Positions 9,689 to 18,514 of a stretch of DNA of 30,316 bases are shown in pieces; positions within the stretch are counted from its first letter, which is position 1; each line of letters starts with the position of its first letter. The notes under the pieces are model-generated. The model saw nothing but the letters and a program-made list of their open reading frames with translations. It searched no databases and was not told the origin of the DNA. A program made the position numbers and the translations under genes. The stretch lies in contig BFEA01000587.1 in NCBI GenBank assembly GCA_003427395.1, forward strand, positions 562,406 through 592,721. The letters run 5' to 3'. Origin of the DNA: Chara braunii (Eukaryota > Streptophyta > Charophyceae > Charales > Characeae).

Positions 9689-10876
9689 ATGGAAGGAGGC
9701 ACGGGACCAGGGATTCCGTCAAGCGCCGGTCGGTACATCCCGCCAAGCCGCAGAACTCCAGGACAGCAGCAAGAAGGAATGGGGAGAGGTGCAGCCTCGA
9801 ATGCAGCAAGAAGCTCGGCGCCACCAATACAGTCAAGATCACAACAGGGAGCGGAGGATCGGGTTCAAGAGTCAGTCAGCAGATGCTACGACGAAGGCAT
9901 CTGCCCGAATGAACTGGGACTGGGGGAGGTCGTTGAAGATGAAGAGGGAGGAAGGTTTGTAGTGGATGAAACTGTGGACATTATTAAGGAGAATTGGTTG
10001 AAGGAAATAACAGTAATCCTGATCTTTCAAGAAGAAGCAAGAAATCTCTCAAGACAGGTCAAGGAGGATCTGATCAGAGCCTACGAAGATGGGTGGATGT
10101 CACAACAGATATTTGATCCTGACACGAGAAGAGGCAGAATTCGTTTCGAAGGCCAAAATGTTGTTTCATACGTGGCCAAGGCAAAGGAAGTTGCAGACTG
10201 GATGCTAAGATCGAAGGAGGCAAAACTAAAACTGGGAAATAAAGAGTACCTTACAATATTCAAGCCTTGGATGCCACGTCAGGAGCTTCGGGACATGAAA
10301 CTGCAAGATGCGGAAAAAAACTTATGGATTGTAGCCTTGAGAGTACAGCTAGATGCTTACTACTACTTAGGCGAAGCAGTCGGAGGGATGTTCGGGGAAG
10401 TGCTGGAGATGCACCCCCCCGAATACGATAGAACACGACCGAAGTTGATGAATGTCAAGATGGACATGCACCCATATGCAAGATTCAATGTTGACGACGT
10501 GCTGGTGATTGAATCCCCTAAAGGTGAAAGATGGAGAGTCGAGATAGCTACTCCATTCACAGATTGGTGCAGGAAATGCAAGTGGTATTTCCACACAGAG
10601 GAAAACTGTCCACGGTTGCAACAAAATGATGAAGGAAGAAGGGAAGGAGGTGCTCGGGCAGGTGGACACAAGGAACGCTTCCTTCAGCACACGCTGAACA
10701 GGGTTCCTCGAACAAGGCGGGAGGAGGGGTCAGATAATACACGAGGCCACAGGCAGGACAAGGAGGTAGGGGCCAATGAGAAAGACAGATCAGTCAGGAG
10801 TGAAGGACAGGGGGCTCAACAGTCCGCCCCTGTGAGGCGTACCTACAGCCACCCAAGCCGTAACTCAAGTCATTAG
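9689..10876 (+). CDS. LINE-2 ORF1, RNA-binding DUF4283/zinc-knuckle protein
   Basis: A 395-codon uninterrupted frame from ATG. Plant L1 ORF1 proteins bind element RNA and form the transposition particle, commonly with a DUF4283 domain followed by a CCHC zinc knuckle. Here residues ~1-90 are Gly/Gln/Arg-rich and probably disordered. About 100-290 form a folded region whose LWIVALRVQLDAYYY and later RVEIATPF segments resemble the DUF4283 core. A knuckle CRKCKWYFHTEENC (C-x2-C-x4-H-x4-C) lies near residue 295, followed by a basic, low-complexity tail. It is intact although ORF2 downstream is broken. The start is the first ATG of the frame; frames 9582-9962 and 9592-9912 overlap it out of register and are shadows. 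Confidence 0.8.
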   Translation: MEGGTGPGIPSSAGRYIPPSRRTPGQQQEGMGRGAASNAARSSAPPIQSRSQQGAEDRVQESVSRCYDEGICPNELGLGEVVEDEEGGRFVVDETVDIIKENWLKEITVILIFQEEARNLSRQVKEDLIRAYEDGWMSQQIFDPDTRRGRIRFEGQNVVSYVAKAKEVADWMLRSKEAKLKLGNKEYLTIFKPWMPRQELRDMKLQDAEKNLWIVALRVQLDAYYYLGEAVGGMFGEVLEMHPPEYDRTRPKLMNVKMDMHPYARFNVDDVLVIESPKGERWRVEIATPFTDWCRKCKWYFHTEENCPRLQQNDEGRREGGARAGGHKERFLQHTLNRVPRTRREEGSDNTRGHRQDKEVGANEKDRSVRSEGQGAQQSAPVRRTYSHPSRNSSH

Positions 10877-10980
10877 GGTGGTCACTCAGCTCCTACACAC
10901 GCAGATAGAGGGCAGGAGGCAAGAGTGGCCCCATAATTTTGAGGGGGAATGCAGCCTTCACATCCATCCCTCTTGCCCAC

Positions 10981-12018
10981 ATGGGAACAGCGGGGAACCT
11001 GGCCGATATCCTCGATCCCAGAGAACTCTGGTCCCCCAAGGGACGAGAGGGAGCTGGATTGGAGAATGCAAGACATTGGACGAGGGTGCTATGCAGATAC
11101 GATGGAACATACACACAGCCTGCAGGTCACAGCGGTCTTTTGGGATACACGCAAGACTATCCAGGGTATGATCAATGGATCAACACAGGTCCACCAGTGA
11201 ACCACCATCAGCATGAGCTACAGATTCAGGCGTACAACACCTTCCCCGACTATCCTAAGCCGCGGTACCCATCCAGTTCATACGACTGGAGGGAGTTAGC
11301 TCAACACCAAGTGCAGCAAGGAACAGGCATGCTGGAACAAGCCGGGCAGAACGCGATGGGAGAAACAGGTTGCTCTTTGGGCGGCGACCGTCAGCACGGG
11401 CTAATGAGACAGAGGAGGAGGAATGGAAAGACTTGGCGAACGTGGGTAGAGGAGGAAACGAGGAGACAAGATGTTATCACCAGATCCGAGGCGGATAGGT
11501 TGCGTAACCAAGATAGAGTAGCGAAAAGGTGGGGGGATGAATGTGATGGAGGGCATGGGAGGGATGATCCACCATCAGCGGCGCCGGTGATCGATATTCA
11601 GGTGGAGCTCTCAAAAACTTCTATCTCTTCTCAGTCCCGTGTCCGGATGGAGAGCGAGAAGGAAGAAGAGTCACTGAGCAGGGAACTCTCCTCCTCCTCA
11701 ATGGAGAGCTCGGCGCACTCCAGACTGCAGCAGAGAGAAGAGAGGGGTGCAACCCTGAGACAGCAGCTCGACCGCAACAAGAGGTCGAATCTGATACACA
11801 AGGACCAAGCAGAAACGGTTAGGCGGAGGATTGTTCTGTTAGTATGTATGCAAGCAAGAGATGGCACCTACTTTCTAGCACTATGGAGCGCTGATGGGAG
11901 ACCTTACATTCCATCGGAGAAGGTGGAGAGAGCACCAACCCACAGTGTGATACTGCAGAAAACAAGAAGTCTATACAAGGAACACAGTCCGATCAGAGTA
12001 TACCCAAGTCTTCAATGA
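10981..12018 (+). CDS. Second long ORF of LINE-2, possible ORF1 C-terminal part
   Basis: An uninterrupted frame of 345 codons from the first ATG; the frame is open from 10909. It lies in a different register from ORF1, whose stop TAG is at 10874-10876. The protein is polar: His/Gln/Arg-rich first half, a Ser/Glu-rich charged middle (SEKEEESLSRELSSSS), and a C-terminal block with hydrophobic strands (RRRIVLLVCMQ, YFLALWSADG). I recognise no domain. It may be the C-terminal part of ORF1 separated by a frameshift, a part normally reached by programmed frameshifting, or a genuine extra protein. The open length in an otherwise decayed element argues against chance. Confidence 0.55.
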   Translation: MGTAGNLADILDPRELWSPKGREGAGLENARHWTRVLCRYDGTYTQPAGHSGLLGYTQDYPGYDQWINTGPPVNHHQHELQIQAYNTFPDYPKPRYPSSSYDWRELAQHQVQQGTGMLEQAGQNAMGETGCSLGGDRQHGLMRQRRRNGKTWRTWVEEETRRQDVITRSEADRLRNQDRVAKRWGDECDGGHGRDDPPSAAPVIDIQVELSKTSISSQSRVRMESEKEEESLSRELSSSSMESSAHSRLQQREERGATLRQQLDRNKRSNLIHKDQAETVRRRIVLLVCMQARDGTYFLALWSADGRPYIPSEKVERAPTHSVILQKTRSLYKEHSPIRVYPSLQ

Positions 12019-12137
12019 TAAATATTATCTGCGAAACTTCTCAAGGGTATTACAAGTTGTATTTCCCATTATTGGATGCACGGATCCCCCCGGAATCGGC
12101 TGACTCGCTGACCCGGTTCGGGGTCCGCTAGTACCAC

Positions 12138-12470
12138 ATGGACGCTGTAAGGGAACGGAACACTCCGGAACTCGAGCAAATCACAGTTTTTAACGAAATC
12201 AGTGCCTTAATCCTGCTCAACCTCTGCGAGAAGCTGCCGGCGGATGAAGGACTGCAATCAGCATTCATGTACTCCATGCTGACAAAGGACTGGCCCACAA
12301 GATCACAGGCGACCTCCTCCCGTGGCAGCTCAAGAGGTAGCATACAGTCCCGGTCCATGCCACAGGCAGTGACGCCAGAAAGGTCTGCAAATCCGGACAA
12401 CCAGCAAGTCGAACAAGCCGACCCCAACCGCATCCAACAGCAAGCGGCCATACAGCAGACTAATGGATAG
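12138..12470 (+). CDS. Small ORF overlapping LINE-2 ORF2 start
   Basis: A 110-codon frame from ATG. The first half looks helical (ITVFNEISALILLNLCEKL, then a Met/Leu-rich stretch); the second half is Ser/Gln/Asn-rich and disordered-looking. Its stop TAG (12468-12470) lies just after the ORF2 ATG at 12463, an overlap of eight bases. That layout suits ribosome termination and restart on the downstream ORF. LINE-1 has an ORF ending exactly at its ORF2 ATG. No domain is recognised. Confidence 0.45.
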   Translation: MDAVRERNTPELEQITVFNEISALILLNLCEKLPADEGLQSAFMYSMLTKDWPTRSQATSSRGSSRGSIQSRSMPQAVTPERSANPDNQQVEQADPNRIQQQAAIQQTNG

Positions 12471-15400
12471 ACTCAAGATGGCCTCTTGGAACTCCAGGGC
12501 TTGGGAGACACAAGTGGGAGACAAAAACGGAGACGATTGAAAAACTGGGTACACGAATGGAGGATCAACTGTCTACTTATTCAAGAATCAAAGCTGAACG
12601 AAAAGAAACTACTCGAGCTGGGGAACTGGTGGGATGGGCCTCAAGTTTGGGCCCCCGCTCAGGGAACCAGGGGGGGAGTGGGAATACTAATCCACAGAGA
12701 TCTGCAGATAAAGGTGATTGACTCAGAATATGATATATGGGGTAGATGGGCCTGGATCAGATTGGAGTCAGGGGGAGAAGAGTGGGCAATCATGACGGTC
12801 TACGTGCCTACAGAGGCAGGGGAGCGCGCGAGGTTCTTCGCCAGCCTTGTCTCACACATTCCAAAGATAGACAACCTGATTATAGCAGGGGACTGGAATC
12901 TGTCCTTGGACAAAGCCTTGAAGCCAGACTCAGCTACTGCAGGCAGGAAAGATGTGCAGAGACTCCTGGAGCTAGCATCAGAACTCGAGTTGGCGGACCC
13001 ATTCAGGATCCTAAATCCCGGGAACCCAGGCTACACCTGGATGTCCCACGTGCATCGCAGAAGGGGGACGGTGTCCAGGCGAAGACTGGACTACTACCTA
13101 ACCACAGAATCAGTCCTAAGTGGCGTCACGACAGTGCAGGAGGTCTGCAACCCGTTGTCGGATCACAAACCTGTGATTGCAGACATCAAGTTAAGTGTAA
13201 GCTCATAGCGGGGAAAGGGTTTCTTCAGGCTTAACGCACAGAACCTGGAGGACCCAGGTCTGGTGGAATGGGTAGATCAGCACATGAAAGAATGGGATGG
13301 AGGCAAGGATCTCTTCCAATCTGCAGAGGACTGGTTGGATGGGGGCATCGCTATCGTATCCAGCATGGTGAGTGTTTGCTCAAAAATTCTAGCAAAGACA
13401 AGGAACCGGAAGGAAGCGGAGTGTAAGAAAAGAGTAGAAGAGGCAGAAGAAAGGATGGAGGTGCATCCTATTTCGGCCTTGGTATGGGCAACAGAGCGGG
13501 GGAAGAGGATGGCAGAATGGGAAGACCTGCAATCAGAGAAGGAGCGAAGATGATCCGATCTGCTGAAGGAGAAAGGTATTGAAGTCAACGACAAGATGAA
13601 CAAGGAAACTTTCCAAAAGCTGCTGCCTCGACGCTCAATGCAGCAGATGGTGGAACTCAGGCATCCCTTTGATGAAACAGCGCCTACGGCTTCCACGGCG
13701 ACAGGGATGCTCGACTACGCTAGACTGTACTACGAGGATATCCTCACCACCCGCCGNCCGCAAGACAACATACACACCGACCTGACGGAGGTCTCGAGCT
13801 TGTGGGAGGACACGCAGGGGAGACTCCCACTTTCAGCAAAGCTAGATCTGGACAGACCTCTTATCTTCGAGGAGACCACCCAAACATTGAAGTCCATGGC
13901 GAAAGGCAAGGCGCCAGGTATCGATGGGCTGACGGTGGAGTTCTACTCCAAATGTTGGGGTGCGGTAGGACCACCACTGGTGGAACTCTACAACGAGGCG
14001 CTGATGGGAGGCAGGCTGGGTAAGAAGATGACACACGGTGTTATCTCGGTACTCTTCAAGAAGGGGGACAAAGCGGAGGTGAGGAACTAGCGCCCGATCT
14101 CCTTACTCAATGTCTCGTACAAAATCTTGGCCAAGACATTAGCAAGGAGATTAGGGAGGTACCTACCTGGGCTGGTGGAGAAAGACCAAGGTGCTTTCGT
14201 TCAAGGGCGCTCCATCTTCAACAACATCACAACCGCCATCGAGGTTCTGGAGGTGGTACAATCTGAGAACTTGGATACAGCGGTACTGCTGCTGGACTTG
14301 GAAAAGGCCTATGACAAGGTGGGATGGACGTTCGTCATGACCACACTGAAGCACATGGGGTTTGGCAGTGGTTTTTGCAAGTGGGTTATAGCTCTGTACA
14401 CTCTCTCCACCTCGGCAGTAATGGTGAATGGCCTGCTGTCAGCCCCCTTTTAACTGACAAGGTCCCTGCGTCAAGGCTGTCCTCTCGCTCCTCTACTTTT
14501 CGTGCTCCAAATGGAAGTAATCCTCAACCGCATCAGAAAACACCCGTTGATCAAGGGCATCAACCTCAATGACTCAACGGAGTGCAGGGTCAAGGCCCTA
14601 GCCGATGATCTGTTTGCAGTATGCCAGAACACGGCACCCTCTTTTTCAGCCCTGGAGTCAGTCATGCAGGAGTACGCGTGGTTGTCAGAAGTTTCAGTAA
14701 ACTGGTCCAAATCTTCCTACTTTCTGCCGACGCAGTTTAAGTTAAACGTAGAATGGGGAATGAGGATGACCGAGGAGGGTGAGGAAGAAAGATTCCTCGG
14801 AGTCTTGGTTAGTCTGCAAGTGGAAGCATCATCGCAGGGACTACTTCTTCAAAGTAGAATCGCAGCCAGACTGAAGTTATGGGGTTTTGCATGACATTTA
14901 TCCCTGATAGGTCGGGCTCTAATGGCGAATGTGGCCCTTTTCTCAATCCTCTGGTTTGTTTGTGCAGTTCGTGAAATTGCAGCAGGGGTCATCTCGACGG
15001 TACGTCGTTTAGTGGCTCGTTTCCTCTGGAAGCCAAGTGTTAAGAAGGAAGAGGGTTTTGTAACCAAGGTGGCATGGGAGCTGCTCACCTTCCCACGAGC
15101 GCAGGGAGGGTTGGGTCTCTGGGACCCGGCACGAAAGAACCAGGCTCAACTAAGAACCTGGCTGGTTAAAGTGGCGACAACAGAGTCTAAGGAAGACTGG
15201 ATCCTCCTGGCGGAGAGGCTGCTGATGAGAGAATGGGGGCTCAGCAGACCCGAGGACGTCTGGGTCTGCTTTTTTATGGAATCCTTCAAGAAAAAGAGAC
15301 CGAAATCGCTGTTCTGGAAATCGATCCTGAGAGCCTGGAAAAGCCTGCCCCCTGACACGCCAACCCCCCCGCGCACGAAAGAAGAAGTGTTGGCCCAACC

Positions 15401-16648
15401 GCTGTTCGAGAACCACGCCATCTGCAATCCGGGAGGGCAAACCTTCCCTGCGAATGGTTCAGTGGCCACTTTCGGACTCGCCTGGCTGAAAAAAGGGGTG
15501 TCAAGGATAAGGGACCTGTGGTCCTCCTTGTTAGGCAGCTGGGAACCGTTGTCGGAAATGAAAACCCGGTTGCAAGGACTCAGGCGTGTAGAGGAAAACT
15601 GGCTTGCAATGCTCGAGGCCATACCGCAAGACTGGAAAGACATCCTGGGCCTGGAAGGGATGGACCCAATAGGCACGTGGTATGTGGCGGAGGACCGGGA
15701 AAGGGGGGGTACCGTTTGGAAGATTACTGAGATCCTGCCCAGTGGGTTCCGGATGGTGGAAAGCTGGCAATGTGAGGGGGAAGGGAACAGGNTGAGTCTT
15801 GTGGGGAACGAGGTAATCCAATGTTGGAGGAACCCCCCACAGGCTCGGATTGTAGAACGCCATGAACCAGGCAGTCAGGCGGAGTCGCTAGTCTGGATCG
15901 ACCGCTCCCCGCTCAGGCAACTGCGCATTGACCCCCTAGCATGGAGTTGGAGCAGGCAAAATTCAAATGGCGCAACAGCTGGCCCGTTGTTCCTGTCCGA
16001 GTACACTACAAGAGAAGGATATGTACTTGCGAACAAAGTTGTCATATCCCCAGCATCTGTGGCAGTATCAAGATGGTCCAAGGTGTTGGGGGAAACTGCT
16101 GCACCAACAGAGCCCAACTTCGAAAGGCTGTGGAAGGAGCTGGAACTCCTTCCAAACGATAAGCAAGTGAGCATTCTCTGGTTGTTGTCTCTTCTGGTAA
16201 CCCCTTCCACAGTCTGGCTGCAGAGCAAAGGGGTATTGGTTGAACTAGGATGCTCAAGATGCAGGTGGCCGTTTGAGTCCACTCGGCACCTGTGGTGGGA
16301 ATGCCCCGCATCCAAACGAGTGTGGGAATGGTGGGAACATCACTGGAAAGAGTTGGGGGGGCGCAATTGAGGTGGGATGAGCGCTGGGTCCTGCTGGGTT
16401 TTCTGCCCACAAACCTGAATGGAAAGAAAGGTTGGGGCTACATCGCCCAAGTGACAAGGGGCATCATCTGTGAGTGTATCTGGGCAGATAGAAACAGGGC
16501 GAGATTTGAGAAACGCCCCTTGTCGGATGCTGAGGTCAAGAGCAGAATCAAGGACGACCTCAAACACGCCATCAGGGCAGATTGGCGAAGGAAAACCCGG
16601 GCATGGAAAGGTAGCAGGAAACAGAGAACCTGGTTCCTCCGTACCTAG
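12463..16648 (+). pseudogene. LINE-2 ORF2 (APE endonuclease-RT), decayed
   Basis: Same architecture as the LINE-1 ORF2 and colinear with it. The endonuclease has LLIQESKL, GTRGGVGIL, AGDWNLSLD and LSDHKPV. The RT has KGKAPGIDG, RPISLLN, DQGAFVQGRS, DLEKAYDKVGW, LRQGCPLAP and LADDLFAV. The C-terminal part has a Trp-rich stretch with CSRCRWPFESTRHLWWEC (zf-RVT, CCHC) near residue 1270. Breaks: a -1 frameshift near 12492, TAG at 13206, TGA at 13551, TAG at 14088, TAA at 14451, TGA at 14892, a frameshift in a G run near 16355, and TAG at 16646. Alignment with LINE-1 puts Trp at 13551, 14892 and 16646; at 14088 LINE-1 has Cys where L1 RTs usually have Trp. The frame might extend past 16646 to a TAA near 16690. 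Not functional as it stands. Confidence 0.92.
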
Positions 16649-16696
16649 GCGCGAGATAACCGGTTGGCTGCAATTCACTCAGTTCGAGGGTAAGTA

Positions 16697-17225
16697 GTTT
16701 TAAAATGGATCATGGAGTAGGAGCTAGTGAGCTAGAGGGGCAAGTCCTCTGCTGTGGCAGAGAACCTCTGAGTGATCAGGGCACTCGGTCCCACAGAGGT
16801 GCTGTAGGTTAGGCAGAGTGGCCACCCACGAACCAGGACACTCGGTTCAGTAGGGCCGCGGTGGGCTGCTTAGGTAAGTGTCTTTAGAACCGGAAGTCTT
16901 CCTCTGGGCCGCGTTAGTCCCAGACCATTATTTAGGAGTAGCTAGCCTTTACGGTCAATAGATAGCAATGTTATGTTAGGCATGGGGAGTAAAACAGGTG
17001 CAGAAATAGGGAGTTAAATCCTAGTAGAACACGTGAGCAAATTGAACGTTAGCCAAAGTCAAGTGAAATTGTGCTGATGATTAGTTTCTGTAACATGGAA
17101 TTATAGTAGTTCTGGGTTCCGCAGGCAAAGCCTGTAAGCTAAGTTGGCTGATGCTGTCAAATACCCCGGGTTGAATTGTGAGGTCCCCGACCTCGATTCT
17201 GTCATTATAATGAATGGGATACGTT
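16697..17225 (+). other. LINE-2 3' UTR with conserved tail hairpins
   Basis: Non-coding. 16831-16925 and 17119-17195 align with the LINE-1 3' UTR. The second block holds GCAGG...CCTGT and the near-perfect hairpin GAGGTCCCCGACCTC, about 30 bases before the A-rich tail. Paired changes keep the arms complementary in both elements. Confidence 0.65.
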
Positions 17226-17249
17226 AAAAAAAAAAAAATAAAAAAAAAA
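17226..17249 (+). other. A-rich tail of LINE-2
   Basis: Twenty-four bases, all A except one T, ending the element directly before target motif copy 3. Confidence 0.9.
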
Positions 17250-17261
17250 TCCTATAGAGGG
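17250..17261 (+). repeat. Target-site motif copy 3
   Basis: TCCTATAGAGGG between the LINE-2 tail and the short retroposon; identical to copies 2 and 4. Confidence 0.85.
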
Positions 17262-17543
17262 ATAAAGCGGACCAATCCCCCGTGCCTCCCCTCAGGCCCC
17301 TCCCCTACGAACATAGCAGACTCTGCTTGATGCCGATCGGGGGATCCAGTGGTCTATCTCTTGGGTAGCGGGTGCCAAGTAAGCCCAGGAACCGGCTGTC
17401 CCCTGGCCGGTATCCTGCAGGCTCGAGGGGTCGTAAAAACACGGCTCTGGTATGCTACGGGTTTCCCCGTATGCCTATAGGTAGGAGTAGTGGTAGGTAG
17501 GTACTGTAAGGAAAAAATTGAGAGAAAAAAATAAAAAAAAAAA
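17262..17543 (+). mobile_element. Short retroposon (SINE-like) in the same target
   Basis: A ~280-bp non-coding insertion between two identical copies of the target motif, ending in an A-rich tail (~17514-17543). It contains a hairpin, CCGGCTGTCCCCTGGCCGG (17391-17409), and a second small one around ACGGGTTTCCCCGT (~17458-17471). It does not visibly align with either LINE head or LINE tail, so it is not simply a truncated copy of these two. A weak B-box-like GGCTCGAGGGG is near 17420, but I cannot show a tRNA, 5S or 7SL head. The likeliest reading is a SINE or 5'-truncated retroposon moved by LINE machinery. Confidence 0.6.
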
Positions 17544-17555
17544 TCCTATAGAGGG
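17544..17555 (+). repeat. Target-site motif copy 4
   Basis: TCCTATAGAGGG after the short retroposon. What follows (CGTAGATCCGC) is probably the original genomic sequence downstream of the target. Confidence 0.8.
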
Positions 17556-18337
17556 CGTAGATCCGCTGTCCTGATTGGTTGCGTTACTATGGCAGCTGGG
17601 CTGCCGCCGTAGTTAGTGCTGACTCACTCAGAAACCGAGGCGGGATAAGAATGGTCAATGTAAGGTACTTACTCTGGATATGCTGCCAAATCTTGGGTTC
17701 CCGATGGCTCATCGTTCACTTGAAGGCTGCTTTCTGGACCCTCCGCGAGGTAATCCGCTGAAGGGTAATCTGGCATCTCTTCCCCAAGAAATGATTTGGT
17801 CACAGGGCTGGCATCCATTTCTAGGCCTACTGAGGCCCCAACTCCAGTGGGTGTCTGATTTTCAAGGGCGGTTATGCCTCTTGGCGCTTCGCCGGCCAAC
17901 AGGCCTATTGCGACACCAGCCTCCGCAGTGGTCCAATCGGACTGATCCCCGTATAGGGGTGGCTAACATCGGGCCATATTGATTGAGCAGGGACTAGATG
18001 GCAATTGTGAGCCCATCCCAAGCACTTTTGGAAAATACCGGGGATGGACTATTTCGGGTCTTATGGCCCCGATCCGATTTGTGCCTTGTCTTTTTGCTTG
18101 CCTTTCAATCACGACTGTGGCGCCACTCCGTTCACCGAACCTGCAACGCGACGATGGAGTATCTTCATCAACGGTGTCGCTTCGCACCCCGTACCTGCAA
18201 CGCATCGCCAACATCAAGCGTTAGTAGCTTCCACTGTACGGTAACTTCGTTCTCCATCTCGAAAGGGCAAAGTTTTTATTCGTGGCAACTTTTCAACTCC
18301 ACAACCTCGCAATCAGGTAAGAGCCCGTTAACGTGTT
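17556..18337. other. Non-coding flank downstream of the stack
   Basis: About 780 bases of mixed composition. Several frames of 60-140 codons overlap one another in different registers and show no domain, so none is called. ACCTGCAACGC occurs twice (near 18138 and 18191) as a short direct repeat. Confidence 0.5.
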
Positions 18338-18514
18338 CCAACTTGGTCACGAACTCCCCTCTCTCAGTCATTCGCCTTACTTCGGCTAGTTTGAACCAAA
18401 CGGCTACGAGAAAGTAGCTGTCAGTAACCAACTTGGTCACGGACTCCCCTGTCTCAGTCATTCGCCTTCGGCTAGTTTGAACCAAACGGTTACGAGAAAG
18501 TACTTGTCAGTAAC
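18338..18514. repeat. 90-bp tandem duplication
   Basis: Copy 1 (18338-18427) and copy 2 (18428-18514) both begin CCAACTTGGTCACG and end TCAGTAAC. Copy 2 lacks four bases in the CTTACTTCGG stretch and has a few substitutions. GGTCACGAAC at its start recurs in the AT-rich repeats near 19530, so it may belong to the same family. Confidence 0.9.

Larger units (their letters stand above)
8300..17249 (+). mobile_element. LINE-2: long L1-type retrotransposon
   Basis: An ~8.95-kb element bounded by two identical copies of the 12-base target motif and ending in an A-rich tail (17226-17249, one T). Order: GC-rich head (8326-8430), ~1.2-kb 5' UTR with a 48-bp tandem repeat, ORF1 (9689-10876), a second long ORF (10981-12018), a small ORF (12138-12470), ORF2 (12463-16648) and a 3' UTR with conserved hairpins. 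It is full length at the 5' end judging by head similarity with LINE-1. ORF1 and the following ORF are uninterrupted, but ORF2 has several nonsense codons and two frameshifts, so this copy is inactive in cis. Confidence 0.92.

Noticed and set aside
17340-17432. tRNA-type A and B boxes in the short retroposon
   Set aside because: The B-box-like GGCTCGAGGGG fits poorly, the A box is unclear, and the spacing of about 75 bases is too long for a normal tRNA head.
1715-17555. LTR retrotransposon or tandem segmental duplication
   Set aside because: There are no long terminal repeats, integrase or protease. Poly(A) tails, APE endonuclease and RT order define non-LTR elements, and the two LINEs are too different to be a recent duplication.
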